From the NCBI RefSeq assembly GCF_014649775.1, contig NZ_BMTR01000003.1, forward strand, positions 1 through 64,000: a DNA stretch of 64,000 bases, in the 5' to 3' direction. Positions within the stretch are counted from its first letter, which is position 1. Every line of letters starts with the position of its first letter. The DNA is from Streptomyces longisporoflavus. Lineage in GTDB: Bacteria > Actinomycetota > Actinomycetes > Streptomycetales > Streptomycetaceae. The notes under the pieces are model-generated. The model was given only the letters and a program-made list of their open reading frames with translations, did no database searches and was not told the origin of the DNA. Positions 1 through 8,467 of the stretch are shown piece by piece. Position numbers and translations under genes: made by a program.

Positions 1-39
1 GGTGGAGGTGACTGGTACTAATAGGCCGAGGGCTTGTCC
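1..39 (+). rRNA. rrl: 23S ribosomal RNA, 3' end only
   Basis: The window opens inside the conserved 3' tail of 23S rRNA (GGTACTAATAGGCCGAGGG, ending near GGGCTTGTCC). The gene body lies upstream of the window. The exact 3' end is set by similarity to Streptomyces 23S and may be off by a few bases. About 90 bases of spacer separate it from the 5S gene, as expected for the last part of an rrn operon. Confidence 0.85.
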
Positions 40-130
40 TCAGTTGCTCGCGTCCACTGTGTTGGTTCTGAAACCACGAACAACCCCGTATGTCGGGCCA
101 CGACTGCGGTGCGGTTGACAGTTTCATAGT

Positions 131-249
131 GTTTCGGTGGTCATAGCGTGAGGGAAACGCCCGGTTACATTCCGAACCCGGAAGCTAAGCCTCACAGCGC
201 CGATGGTACTGCAGGGGGGACCCTGTGGGAGAGTAGGACGCCGCCGAAC
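131..249 (+). rRNA. rrf: 5S ribosomal RNA
   Basis: This is a complete 5S gene of about 117-119 bases. The 5' end GTTTCGGTGG pairs with the 3' end CCGCCGAAC to form helix I, and the conserved loop CCGAACCCGGAAGCTAAG is present. It lies just after the 23S gene and before a strong terminator, so it is the last gene of the rrn operon. The ends may shift by one or two bases. Confidence 0.95.
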
Positions 250-261
250 TATTATTAACGG

Positions 262-294
262 AAAACCCCCGCACCCTCTGGGTGCGGGGGTTTT
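262..294 (+). terminator. rrn operon terminator
   Basis: A perfect 15-bp inverted repeat (262-276 and 280-294) encloses a 3-base loop. The stem is G+C-rich and its outer A4/T4 pairs place four T at the 3' end. It follows the 5S gene by 12 bases and is a textbook intrinsic terminator for the rrn operon. Confidence 0.93.
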
Positions 295-325
295 CTGCGT
301 TCTGGATCTTTTGTAAGGGGAAGTC

Positions 326-353
326 CCGGAGAAGGGGCCTTTCCCTTTTCCGG
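326..353 (-). terminator. Hairpin directly after the DUF58 stop codon
   Basis: The arms 326-336 and 343-353 form an 11-bp stem with one G-T wobble and a 6-base loop. It abuts the stop codon of the minus-strand DUF58 gene at 354, so it is the likely terminator of the moxR-type operon. There is no clear U-tract, which is common for Streptomyces terminators. Confidence 0.55.
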
Positions 354-1664
354 TCAGAGGCGGCCGGCTGCCTTTAGGGACAGGTATGCGTCTGCCAGTG
401 CCGGGGCCAGGTTCGTGGGTGTTGCGTCTACGACTGTGACGCCGTGCCGGGTGAGTTGTTCTGCCGTGCGGTGGCGTTCTGTGTGGGCCCGGGCTGCGGC
501 AGCCGCTTCGTACACGGCCTCTGTTGTTCCGCGTGCCTTGGCCATCTGCTCTATGTGCGGGTCGGCCACTGATGCGAGGAGGACCGTGTGGCGCTGGGTG
601 AGGCGGGAGAGTACGGGGAGCAGGCCCTCTTCGATGGGCGCTGTGTCGAGGCTGGTCAGCAGCACGATCAGCGAACTGCGGGTTGCCGTGCGGAGAGCCA
701 TTGAGGTCAGGCCTCTGGCGTCCGTCTCGACGAGTTCGGGTTCGAGGGTGGCCAGGGCGTTGACGACCGAGGGGAGTACGTCGCCTGCTGCTCTGCCCTG
801 GACCAGGGCGCGTACCCGGCGGTCGTAGGCGAGGAGGTCCACTCGGTCTCCGGCTCGGGAGGCCAGGGCCGCTAGGAGCAGGGCCGCGTCCATCGAGGCG
901 TCGAGGCGCGGGGCGTCGCCGACACGGCCTGCCGAGGTGCGGCCGGTGTCGAGGACGAGCAGGATGTGGCGGTCTCGTTCGGGGCGCCAGGTGCGGATGG
1001 CGACGTTGGACTGGCGGGCGGTGGCGCGCCAGTCGATGGAGCGGGTGTCGTCGCCGGGGACGTAGTCGCGGAGGCTGTCGAATTCCGTGCCCTGACCGCG
1101 GGTCAGGACGCTGGTGCGGCCGTCCAGTTCGCGCAGGCGGGCGAGCTTGGACGGGAGGTGCTTGCGGCTGGTGAAGGGCGGCAGGACCCGGAGCGTCCAC
1201 GGGACCTGGTGGCTGCCCTGGCGGGTGAGGAGGCCGAGGGGGCCGTACGAGCGGATGGTGACGCGGTCCGCCCGGTGGTCGCCGCGGCGGGTGGGGCGCA
1301 GGCGCGTGGTGAGGCGGCGGCGTTCGCCGGGCGGGATCGTCAGGCGGTGCCGGGACGCGTCGATCTCGGTGCCGGGCTGCCAACTGCTGGGGGGCCAGGC
1401 GTCGCGGACGCGGGCGCGCAGGGGGCGGCCGGAGGGGTTGGTGACGGTCAGTTCGACGTCGGCTGGTTCGCCCAGGCGTACGGAGGTGTCTCCGGTGCGG
1501 GTCAGGCCCAGCCGGCGTACGGGAGCGGCCAGGGCGAAGTCGCAGGCGCAGGCCAGGGCCAGGGGAGCGTTCACGGCGAGGATGCCTGTCCAGCTGGGGT
1601 CCCAGATGCCTACGGGGAGGCTGCCGAGGGCCGCCAGGAGGGCTGTGCGGCCGGTGAGGGCCAT
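354..1664 (-). CDS. DUF58 domain protein (MoxR-associated, vWA-like)
   Basis: 436 residues. Hydrophobic segments at about residues 5-45 (two likely membrane helices) are followed by a beta-rich region. The DUF58 signature SIDWRATARQSNVAIRTW comes next, then a C-terminal part resembling a von Willebrand A fold (ILLVLDTGRTSAG). DUF58 proteins are encoded beside MoxR AAA+ ATPases and are thought to be their clients or partners, in a role like metal or cofactor insertion or envelope protein assembly; the substrate here is unknown. The ATG overlaps the moxR-type stop codon (ATGA), so translation is coupled. It is the last gene of a five-gene minus-strand operon. Confidence 0.9.
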   Translation of the reverse strand: MALTGRTALLAALGSLPVGIWDPSWTGILAVNAPLALACACDFALAAPVRRLGLTRTGDTSVRLGEPADVELTVTNPSGRPLRARVRDAWPPSSWQPGTEIDASRHRLTIPPGERRRLTTRLRPTRRGDHRADRVTIRSYGPLGLLTRQGSHQVPWTLRVLPPFTSRKHLPSKLARLRELDGRTSVLTRGQGTEFDSLRDYVPGDDTRSIDWRATARQSNVAIRTWRPERDRHILLVLDTGRTSAGRVGDAPRLDASMDAALLLAALASRAGDRVDLLAYDRRVRALVQGRAAGDVLPSVVNALATLEPELVETDARGLTSMALRTATRSSLIVLLTSLDTAPIEEGLLPVLSRLTQRHTVLLASVADPHIEQMAKARGTTEAVYEAAAAARAHTERHRTAEQLTRHGVTVVDATPTNLAPALADAYLSLKAAGRL

Positions 1665-2656
1665 CAGCGGGGGACCTGGACGTGGGCGAGGATGGCGTTG
1701 ATGACGGAGTCCGCCGTCACGCCCTCCATCTCGGCCTCCGGGCGGAGTTGTACGCGGTGGCGGAGGGTGGGCAGGGCGAGGGCCTTCACGTCGTCGGGGA
1801 TGACGTAGTCGCGGCCCGTCAGCCAGGCCCAGGCGCGGGCCGTCGAGAGGAGCGCCGTGGCGCCTCGGGGGGAGGCGCCCAGGGTGAAGGACGGCGAGTC
1901 GCGTGTGGCTCGGCAGATGTCCACCACGTAGGCGGTGATCTCGGGGGAGACGGAGGTCTTGGCGACCGCGGCGCGGGCCGCTTCCAGGTCGGCGGGGCCT
2001 GCCACGGGGCGGATGCCGGCGGCTTGGAGGTCGCGGGGGTTGAAGCCTTCCGCGTGGCGGGTGAGGACGTTGATCTCGTCCTGGCGGGAAGGGAGGGGGA
2101 CGGTGAGCTTGAGGAGGAAACGATCCAGCTGGGCTTCGGGGAGGGGGTACGTGCCTTCGTACTCGACGGGGTTCTGGGTGGCCGCGACGAGGAAGGGCTC
2201 GGGGAGCGGGCGCGGGGTGCCGTCGACCGTGACCTGGCGTTCCTCCATGGCTTCGAGGAGGGAGGACTGGGTCTTGGGAGGGGTGCGGTTGATCTCGTCG
2301 GCGAGGAGGAGGTTGGTGAAGACCGGGCCCGGCTGGAAGGAGAACTCGGTGGTGCGGGCGTCGTAGATGAGGGAGCCGGTGACATCGCTCGGCATCAGGT
2401 CCGGGGTGAACTGGACGCGCTTGGTGTCGAGTTCGAGGGACGCGGTGAGGGCGCGGACGAGCAGGGTCTTCGCGACTCCGGGGACGCCTTCGAGGAGGAC
2501 GTGGCCGCGGCAGAGGAGGGCCACCACGAGGCCCGTCACCGCGGGGTCCTGGCCGACCACGGCCTTGGAGATCTCGGTGCGCAGGGACTCCAGGGAGGAG
2601 CGGGCGCTGCCGGAGCTCCCGGAGTTCTCGGCGTTGTCAGTGGTCGGGTCCATCAT
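1664..2656 (-). CDS. MoxR family AAA+ ATPase
   Basis: About 330 residues, typical of the family. It has Walker A EGVPGVAKT (about 56-64), Walker B LLLADE (116-121) and the sensor-1 region ATQNPVEYEGTYPLPEAQLDRF. MoxR ATPases act as chaperones that help mature specific protein complexes together with vWA/DUF58 partners. There are two tandem ATG codons (2656 and 2653). The first overlaps the upstream TGA as ATGA and has GAGGT 9 bases upstream, so it was chosen. It is co-transcribed with the DUF58 and DUF4350 genes through 1-4 base overlaps. Confidence 0.93.
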   Translation of the reverse strand: MMDPTTDNAENSGSSGSARSSLESLRTEISKAVVGQDPAVTGLVVALLCRGHVLLEGVPGVAKTLLVRALTASLELDTKRVQFTPDLMPSDVTGSLIYDARTTEFSFQPGPVFTNLLLADEINRTPPKTQSSLLEAMEERQVTVDGTPRPLPEPFLVAATQNPVEYEGTYPLPEAQLDRFLLKLTVPLPSRQDEINVLTRHAEGFNPRDLQAAGIRPVAGPADLEAARAAVAKTSVSPEITAYVVDICRATRDSPSFTLGASPRGATALLSTARAWAWLTGRDYVIPDDVKALALPTLRHRVQLRPEAEMEGVTADSVINAILAHVQVPR

Positions 2657-4428
2657 GAAGTACGTACCTCTTTTTCGAGGGCGTCGAGTTGGTCGGCGAG
2701 GGTGATGAGGGCTGCGTCGTTGGCGGGGGGTGGGCCGAAGAGGAGGGGGTGCAGGTCCTGTCCGGGGGCGCGGAGCCGGGTGGACAGGGCGGGGAGCAGG
2801 GTTTCGGGCGCGTGCGCCCGGCCGGGGGATACGCCGATGAGGGGGGCGATGCGGGTGCGGGTGGCCGAGCGGAGGGCGGCGGCCGCGCGGTCGCGGGCGT
2901 TCGCCTTGCGGTAGAGGCGGGCTCGGCCTTCGACGGTTTCGGAGGCGCGGATGGCTACGGGGAGGCGTTCGGGGACCAGCGGGCCGAGGCGGCGGGCGCG
3001 CCACAGGGCGGCGAGGGCGGCGGCGATGGTGAGTTGCAGGGTGCCCCAGAGCCAGCCGTCGGGGATCAGGTCGAAGAAATCGCGGTCGGCTTCGTCGGTC
3101 GCGGCGTCGTCGGAGAGGGAGGGGAGGTACCAGACCAAGTGGGGCCGGGAGCCGAGGAGTTGCAGGGCCAGTGAGGCGTTGCCCTGCTTGTCGAGGCGGT
3201 CGTTGAGGAGGATGTCGGGGGCGCCGAGTACGACGGTGTCGCCGCCTCCCTCGGTCGCCGGGAGGTGCAGGAGGCTGGGCAGGCCGTCGCTGAGGTAGCA
3301 GGCCTCGGCGTCCGGGGCGAGGGTGTCGTAGCGCCGGCCGCCCACGTCGGCGGAGCCCGCGCGTTCGGCGGCGGGCAGCGAACAGCGGGGGGAGAGCGTC
3401 GAGTCGAGGCTGGGGGTGGCGTCCGCGGTGACCCCCGGCGCGAGGGTGCTGACCGAGGGGGTTCCGGGGGCGAGGAGGACGGTGCGGCCCCGGGAGCCCT
3501 CGGTGGCCGTGCGGAGGCGCTTTTGCTGGCGCTCGGTGAGGCGGTCGGGGGCGGCCACCAGGAGCGTGGTGTCCGGGCCGGCGGCGGCTCCGGCTTCCTC
3601 GGAGGTGGTGACCACGCGGGTGGACACGCCGCGATCGGCGAGGAGTTCGGCGACGGCGCGGCTGCCATAGGGGTCTGCGGAGCGCGGGTCGAGGCGGCCG
3701 TGCTGGGCGCCGGAGCGAACGGCCGCGACGGCGATGGCGGCTGCCAGGAGTACGACCAGGGCGAGGAGGATGCCGCGGGTTCGGATCCAGAGTTGGCGGG
3801 GGGTGGGTGCGGAGGAGGTCGGGGCGGAGGACGTTGGTGCGGAGGCAGTCGCCGATGCTGTCGCGGATGCGGATGCGGATGCGGATGCGGATGCGGATGC
3901 GGATGCGAGGGCGGTGGTGGCCTGCGGGCGTGCGGATGCGGATGCGGGCGCGGTGGTGGCCTGCGGGGGCGCGGTTTTGGGGTTGCTGGTTCCGGGGGTG
4001 CTGGGTGCGGAGGTGGGGCCGGGGCCGGGGGTGGAGTCGGGCCTTGTTTTGCTGAGGAGGCCGAGTCGGGGCGCGGATTCGGGTGTCGGCTCGGGGGCTT
4101 CGGGTTCGCGCTCGGGCGGGCGACTTCCGGCTTCGGGGTTGCTGTTTCCGGGGGTGCCGGGTGCGGAGGTGGGGCCGGGGGTGGCGTCGGGGCTTGTTTT
4201 GTTGAGGAGGGCGGGCCGGGGCGCGGATTCGGATGGGGGCTCGGGGGCTTCGGGGTCGCGCTCGGGCAGGTGACTTCCGGCTTCGGCCTTGGCTCCGGTC
4301 GTTGCCCGATGGGCCTTGGTGCTGCCCGTGCCCGCCTCCGGACGGGGGGTGTCGTCCGGCCCGGGCTTGGTGTGGGACGACGGGCCCGTTTCCGGGGTGG
4401 GCTTGTCGGGGTCCTTGGGCGGGGTCAC
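2653..4428 (-). CDS. DUF4350 membrane protein with long repetitive N-terminus
   Basis: 591 residues from a GTG that overlaps the upstream stop (GTGA). A membrane helix (about 219-237) is followed by the conserved DUF4350 domain (DPRSADPYGSRAVAELLADRG onward), and a second hydrophobic segment lies near residue 400. DUF4350 proteins accompany MoxR/DUF58 genes; the biochemical role is unknown. The first ~210 residues are unusual: Pro/Ser/Ala-rich and charged, with two diverged ~47-residue repeats (about 53-99 and 103-150) and then an Ala-Ser dipeptide run encoded by seven GGATGC-type hexamers (3865-3906). The family core needs only the part from about residue 205, so this extension looks lineage-specific. 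It is open and translationally coupled, so I kept the early start. Confidence 0.85.
   Translation of the reverse strand: MTPPKDPDKPTPETGPSSHTKPGPDDTPRPEAGTGSTKAHRATTGAKAEAGSHLPERDPEAPEPPSESAPRPALLNKTSPDATPGPTSAPGTPGNSNPEAGSRPPEREPEAPEPTPESAPRLGLLSKTRPDSTPGPGPTSAPSTPGTSNPKTAPPQATTAPASASARPQATTALASASASASASASASATASATASAPTSSAPTSSAPTPRQLWIRTRGILLALVVLLAAAIAVAAVRSGAQHGRLDPRSADPYGSRAVAELLADRGVSTRVVTTSEEAGAAAGPDTTLLVAAPDRLTERQQKRLRTATEGSRGRTVLLAPGTPSVSTLAPGVTADATPSLDSTLSPRCSLPAAERAGSADVGGRRYDTLAPDAEACYLSDGLPSLLHLPATEGGGDTVVLGAPDILLNDRLDKQGNASLALQLLGSRPHLVWYLPSLSDDAATDEADRDFFDLIPDGWLWGTLQLTIAAALAALWRARRLGPLVPERLPVAIRASETVEGRARLYRKANARDRAAAALRSATRTRIAPLIGVSPGRAHAPETLLPALSTRLRAPGQDLHPLLFGPPPANDAALITLADQLDALEKEVRTS
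3865..3906. repeat. Seven tandem GGATGC hexamers
   Basis: Seven perfect copies of GGATGC lie inside the DUF4350 gene and encode an Ser-Ala dipeptide run on the minus strand. Copy-number change in multiples of six bases would keep the reading frame, so the tract could vary in length between strains. Confidence 0.95.
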
Positions 4429-5129
4429 CGGTGGCCTCCCTCATGGGTGGGGCTGAGGGTTGGCCTTGTCTGGGTGAGGGCGGTGTCCAGGGTGGTCAGG
4501 CGGTCGTACGTCGGTTCCGTCGCGGTGCGGGCTCCGTACGTGATGGCGTCGAACGACCGGGCCGCCGCATGGAGTTCGGGGGCGTGGGCCGGGAGGGTGC
4601 GTGAGGCCTCCGCCGCTGCTTCGTCCGCCGTGCGGCCGGGGCGGGGGTCCAGGAGGGCGCGTTCCTCCAGGGAGCGGACGATCGCCCGCATGCGCTCCTG
4701 GACGGCTTGGTTCCAGTGGCCCTGGGCGGCGTGTGCCTCAGCGGCGGCGCGATGTTCCGCGGCGGTGCGCGGGCGGTCGTCGAAGAGGGCGGGGGACGAG
4801 GCGGGGGCTCGGTGCGGGGTGCCGAGGCGCCACCAGAGTGCCCCGATGAGAGCCAGTACCGCGATGACGATGACCAGGACGCCGAGCCCGCCGCCCGGGG
4901 TTGCCCCCGCGGCGGCGGTGAACAGGTCGTCGACCCACTCCCAGAAGCGGTTGAGGGCGCGCTGCAGGAGGCTCGGGTCGTTCTCGTGGTACGGCGGCTT
5001 GGACAGTTCCCGTTCGGCGGCCTCCCGCGCGGGGTCGCGCGGAATCGTCACCGGCGGGGCGTCGTCACCGCCGGTGCCTCGTACAAGTGATGCGACCGTT
5101 CTTGACCCGTGCAGCGCTGCCCCCGTCAC
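4425..5129 (-). CDS. DUF4129 membrane protein
   Basis: About 234 residues. I chose the GTG at 5129: it lies four bases after the upstream stop and has GGAG eight bases before it; the longer frame starting at 5216 would overlap the upstream gene. The conserved ELSKPPYHENDPSLLQRALNRFWEWV block leads into one membrane helix (about 80-100) and a C-terminal cytoplasmic DUF4129 domain with conserved AEHRAAAEAHAAQGHWNQA. DUF4129 proteins are regular partners of MoxR/DUF58/DUF4350, and this set probably forms one membrane-associated complex. Function is otherwise unknown. Confidence 0.88.
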   Translation of the reverse strand: MTGAALHGSRTVASLVRGTGGDDAPPVTIPRDPAREAAERELSKPPYHENDPSLLQRALNRFWEWVDDLFTAAAGATPGGGLGVLVIVIAVLALIGALWWRLGTPHRAPASSPALFDDRPRTAAEHRAAAEAHAAQGHWNQAVQERMRAIVRSLEERALLDPRPGRTADEAAAEASRTLPAHAPELHAAARSFDAITYGARTATEPTYDRLTTLDTALTQTRPTLSPTHEGGHR

Positions 5130-5133
5130 CGCA

Positions 5134-6438
5134 TCAGCTCCCGGGGGTTCCGGGGGCGCCGCCGCCGTTGCCCTGGAGGCCGGCCGCGCGCGCGAGTTCG
5201 AGGTCGAGGGCCTCACGGCGGATGCGCTGGTCGACGTACAGGAGGACGGTGACGCCCGCGGTGATCGGGAACGTCAGCATCGAGCCGATGATCGAGCCGA
5301 TGCCGCTGACGATCAGGAAGGTCCAGCCGAGGTCGCCGGTGCCGCTGTCGAGGAAGCCGGTGACGCCGTCGCCGCTGAGCGCGCCCGCGATGAGCGTGAA
5401 GGGGATGACGATGATCGACGCCACTACGTTGGCGATGACCGCGGCGAGCAACTGGATGCCGAACACCCGCCACCAGGAGCCGCGGACCAGCTTCGCGGAG
5501 CGGGCCATCGACTTCTTCACGCCCTGCTTCTCCAGCATCAGGGCGGGCGAGGCGAGCGAGAAGCGGACGAGCAGCCAGACGGCGACGACGCCGGCGGCGA
5601 ATCCGCCGAGCACGGCGAGGCTGATGCCGGCGTCGGACGACCCGGCCACCGCGATCAGTACGCCGGGCAGGGTGCCCGCGGCGACGATCGCGGCGCCGAT
5701 GAGCGGCAGCAGCAGCGTCAGGCCGACCAGCCTCGGCAGCTGCGGCTTGGCGTCCTGCCAGGCCTCGGCCGTGGTGACCGGCTTACCGAGCACCGCACGG
5801 CTGGTCACCATCGTGAGCAGGGCGGTGGCGACGATCGTGCCGAGCAGGGTGATCAGCAGGACCACGCCGGAGCTCAGCAGGGTGTCGCCGAGGGCACGGG
5901 TCAGTTCGCCGACGGTGGCGCTCGGGTCGTCGAGGGCTTCCGTGCTGGCGCTGTCGTCGAGGACGAGCCCTTGCAGCAGGATGACGACGATCTCGGTGAA
6001 GACGGCCACGGCCAGGGAGATGCCGAGCACCGTGCGCCAGTACGTACGCATCGTGGAGACCGCGCCGTCCAGGATCTCGCCGACGCCGAGCGGCCGCAGC
6101 GGGATGACGCCGGGCTTCGCGGCGGGCGGAGGGCCCTGCCAGGCGCCCCAGCCGGGGTAGCCACCGGGGCCGCCAGGACCGACCGGACCGCCGGGGCCGG
6201 GGCCTCCGGGGCGTCCGCCGCCCCAGCCGCCGCCGGGCGGCGGCGGAGGCGGTGGCGGGGTCTGGCCGGGCGGCGGCGGGCTTGGGGCGGACCACTGGGC
6301 GGGCGGCGGCTGCTCCTTGGACCACTTCGAGGGCGGTCCTTCGGGCTTGGCCGCAGGCTCGGCTGGTTCGGCCTTGCCGGAGTCCTGTCCGTCGGAGGGG
6401 GCAGATCCGGGCGAAGCCCAGCCCGGAGTGTCGTTCAT
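5134..6438 (-). CDS. Polytopic membrane protein (GPDPase-memb-like, DUF4013/DUF7544 type)
   Basis: 434 residues starting at the ATG at 6438 (GAAGGAG five bases upstream). The first ~145 residues are a Pro/Gly-rich cytoplasmic tail with poly-Pro runs. A conserved PLRPLGVGEILDGAVSTMRTYWRT motif follows, then about six hydrophobic helices. This is the architecture of actinobacterial proteins annotated as glycerophosphoryl diester phosphodiesterase membrane-domain proteins; no phosphodiesterase catalytic domain is present, so the enzyme name should not be taken literally. It is the first gene of the five-gene minus-strand operon and is divergent from mtnA. Four bases separate it from the DUF4129 start. 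Confidence 0.82.
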   Translation of the reverse strand: MNDTPGWASPGSAPSDGQDSGKAEPAEPAAKPEGPPSKWSKEQPPPAQWSAPSPPPPGQTPPPPPPPPGGGWGGGRPGGPGPGGPVGPGGPGGYPGWGAWQGPPPAAKPGVIPLRPLGVGEILDGAVSTMRTYWRTVLGISLAVAVFTEIVVILLQGLVLDDSASTEALDDPSATVGELTRALGDTLLSSGVVLLITLLGTIVATALLTMVTSRAVLGKPVTTAEAWQDAKPQLPRLVGLTLLLPLIGAAIVAAGTLPGVLIAVAGSSDAGISLAVLGGFAAGVVAVWLLVRFSLASPALMLEKQGVKKSMARSAKLVRGSWWRVFGIQLLAAVIANVVASIIVIPFTLIAGALSGDGVTGFLDSGTGDLGWTFLIVSGIGSIIGSMLTFPITAGVTVLLYVDQRIRREALDLELARAAGLQGNGGGAPGTPGS

Positions 6439-6492
6439 CGTCGCTCCTTCACGGTGCCCGTCCGCGGTCGCGGCGGCCGGTTTGCAGCCATC

Positions 6493-6504
6493 GTGCCATG
6501 GCAC
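6493..6504. promoter_or_regulatory. Perfect 12-bp palindrome in the divergent promoter region
   Basis: GTGCCATGGCAC lies between the divergent genes at 6438 (minus) and 6579 (plus). A wider pair, TGCAGCC at 6483-6489 and GGCTGCA at 6533-6539, brackets it. These could be regulator binding sites for either gene, but I see no adjacent regulator gene, and a 12-bp palindrome in GC-rich DNA can arise by chance. Confidence 0.3.
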
Positions 6505-6578
6505 ACCCTTGCGGTGACCGGGCAGCGCATGGGCTGCACACCTTCAATTGTCCGACAGGTACGGGGCAGACTGGGCGG

Positions 6579-7772
6579 ATGGCTGATCAGTACGCGCAAT
6601 CAGGCGAGGACATCCGGCCCCCCGAGAACCCGACGATTCCGGTGAACCAGGTGAAAGAGGCGGCCCCGGCGATCCCCGCGATCCGCTGGGCCGAGCCGCC
6701 GGAGGGCCCCGTACTGGTCCTCCTCGACCAGACCAGGCTGCCCGGCGAGGAGACCGAGCTGGTGTGCACGGACGCGCCGGCCCTGGTGGAGGCGATCCGC
6801 ACGCTGGCGGTGCGCGGGGCGCCGCTGCTCGGCATAGCCGGCGCGTACGGCGTCGCGCTCGCGGCCGCGCGCGGCTTCGACGTGGACGAGGCGGCGGTCG
6901 CGATCGCCGGGGCCCGGCCGACCGCGGTCAACCTCGGCTACGGCGTACGCAGGGCCCTGGCGGCGTACCGCTCGGCGGTCGCGGGCGGGGCGGGGCGGGA
7001 GCAGGCGGGCGCCGCGGCCCTGGCGGCGGCGCGGGCGCTGCACGGGGAGGACGCCGAGGCCAGTGCGCGGATGGCGGTGCACGGTCTGGCGCTGCTCGAC
7101 GAGATGCTGCCCGGCGGCGGACACCGGATTCTCACGCACTGCAACACCGGAGCGCTGGTCTCCGGAGGCGAGGGGACGGCGTTCGCGGTGGCCCTCGCCG
7201 CGCACCGGGCGGGGAGTCTTCGCAGGCTGTGGGTGGACGAGACGCGTCCCTTGATGCAGGGTTCGAGGCTGACCGCGTATGAGGCGGCGCGGGCCGGAAT
7301 GGCGTACACCTTGCTTACGGACAGCGCGGCGGGGTCGCTGTTCGCGGCGGGTGAGGTGGATGCCGTGCTGATCGGCGCCGACCGCATCGCGGCCGACGGT
7401 TCGGTGGCCAACAAGGTGGGGAGCTATCCGCTCGCGGTGCTCGCCCGCTACCACCACGTGCCGTTCATCGTGGTGGCGCCGGTCACGACCGTGGACCCGG
7501 AGACCCCGGACGGAGCGTCCATCGAGGTGGAGCAGCGGGCGGGTCATGAAGTGACGGAGGTCACGGCACCGTATGTGCCGATGGCCGGATTCGAAGCGGG
7601 AGGCGGGATCGCGGTGGCACCTCTGGGGACCCAGGCGTACAACCCCGCGTTCGACGTGACACCTCCGGAACTGGTGACGGCGATCGTCACCGAGGAGGGC
7701 GTCGTGTCGCCCGTGACAGCAGAGGGCCTGGGCGAGCTGTGTGCCAGGTCACGCCAGGTATCGATGAGCTAA
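6579..7772 (+). CDS. mtnA: S-methyl-5-thioribose-1-phosphate isomerase
   Basis: 397 residues. MtnA converts 5-methylthioribose-1-phosphate to methylthioribulose-1-phosphate in methionine salvage. The catalytic Cys is C188 (THCNTGAL) and the catalytic Asp is D268 (IGADRI). Their 80-residue spacing matches the known Cys160/Asp240 pair of the Bacillus enzyme. VNLGYGVRRA and VDETRPLMQGSRLTAYE are further family blocks. The ATG at 6579 gives an N-terminus slightly longer than usual. No other salvage genes (mtnK, mtnB, mtnD) are nearby. The gene ends five bases before mtrA, so mtrA may be read from the same transcript. Confidence 0.95.
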   Translation: MADQYAQSGEDIRPPENPTIPVNQVKEAAPAIPAIRWAEPPEGPVLVLLDQTRLPGEETELVCTDAPALVEAIRTLAVRGAPLLGIAGAYGVALAAARGFDVDEAAVAIAGARPTAVNLGYGVRRALAAYRSAVAGGAGREQAGAAALAAARALHGEDAEASARMAVHGLALLDEMLPGGGHRILTHCNTGALVSGGEGTAFAVALAAHRAGSLRRLWVDETRPLMQGSRLTAYEAARAGMAYTLLTDSAAGSLFAAGEVDAVLIGADRIAADGSVANKVGSYPLAVLARYHHVPFIVVAPVTTVDPETPDGASIEVEQRAGHEVTEVTAPYVPMAGFEAGGGIAVAPLGTQAYNPAFDVTPPELVTAIVTEEGVVSPVTAEGLGELCARSRQVSMS

Positions 7773-7776
7773 TGGG

Positions 7777-8466
7777 ATGATGTCAGGCATGAAGGGACGA
7801 GTCCTTGTCGTCGACGACGACACCGCACTGGCCGAGATGCTCGGGATTGTGCTGCGTGGTGAAGGTTTTGAGCCGTCGTTCGTAGCTGATGGCGACAAGG
7901 CGCTGGCCGCTTTCAGGGAGGCAAAGCCGGATCTTGTACTGCTGGATTTGATGTTGCCGGGCCGTGATGGCATCGAGGTGTGCCGCCTGATCAGGGCGGA
8001 GTCCGGGGTGCCGATCGTCATGCTCACGGCCAAGAGCGACACGGTGGACGTGGTGGTCGGCCTGGAGTCGGGCGCCGACGACTACATCGTGAAGCCCTTC
8101 AAGCCGAAGGAGCTCGTGGCCCGCATCAGGGCGCGGCTGCGGAGGTCCGAGGAGCCCGCGCCGGAGCAGCTGGCCATCGGTGACCTGGTCATCGACGTGG
8201 CGGGGCACTCCGTGAAGCGTGAGGGGCAGTCGATCGCGCTGACGCCGCTGGAGTTCGACCTCCTGGTCGCGCTGGCCCGCAAGCCGTGGCAGGTGTTCAC
8301 GCGTGAGGTGCTGCTCGAGCAGGTCTGGGGCTACCGCCACGCGGCCGACACCCGGCTGGTGAACGTGCACGTCCAGCGGCTGCGCTCGAAGGTCGAGAAG
8401 GACCCCGAGCGCCCGGAGATCGTGGTGACCGTCCGTGGTGTCGGTTACAAGGCCGGACCGAGCTGA
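7777..8466 (+). CDS. mtrA: Two-component response regulator MtrA
   Basis: 229 residues (or 225 from the ATG at 7789). An OmpR/PhoB-type regulator: receiver domain with acidic pocket DDD (13-15), phospho-acceptor D57 (LLDLMLPG) and conserved Lys in IVKPFKPKEL, then a winged-helix domain ending VRGVGYKAG. MtrA is an essential or global regulator of cell wall, division and development in actinobacteria, and in Streptomyces it also controls antibiotic production. It is immediately followed by its kinase gene mtrB with a one-base gap. Tandem ATG codons at 7777/7780 make the exact start uncertain. Confidence 0.97.
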   Translation: MMSGMKGRVLVVDDDTALAEMLGIVLRGEGFEPSFVADGDKALAAFREAKPDLVLLDLMLPGRDGIEVCRLIRAESGVPIVMLTAKSDTVDVVVGLESGADDYIVKPFKPKELVARIRARLRRSEEPAPEQLAIGDLVIDVAGHSVKREGQSIALTPLEFDLLVALARKPWQVFTREVLLEQVWGYRHAADTRLVNVHVQRLRSKVEKDPERPEIVVTVRGVGYKAGPS

Positions 8467-8467
8467 C

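Noticed and set aside
1664..4444. A single 926-residue protein reading through the MoxR and DUF4350 genes
   Set aside because: Only its last third is MoxR; the rest is the Arg/Pro-rich shadow of the DUF4350 gene in another frame. The true MoxR start is at 2656.
3265..6645. Long plus-strand frame opposite the DUF4350/DUF4129/membrane genes
   Set aside because: Gly/Arg/Ala-rich antisense frame caused by GC bias; the opposite strand carries recognised families with coupled starts.
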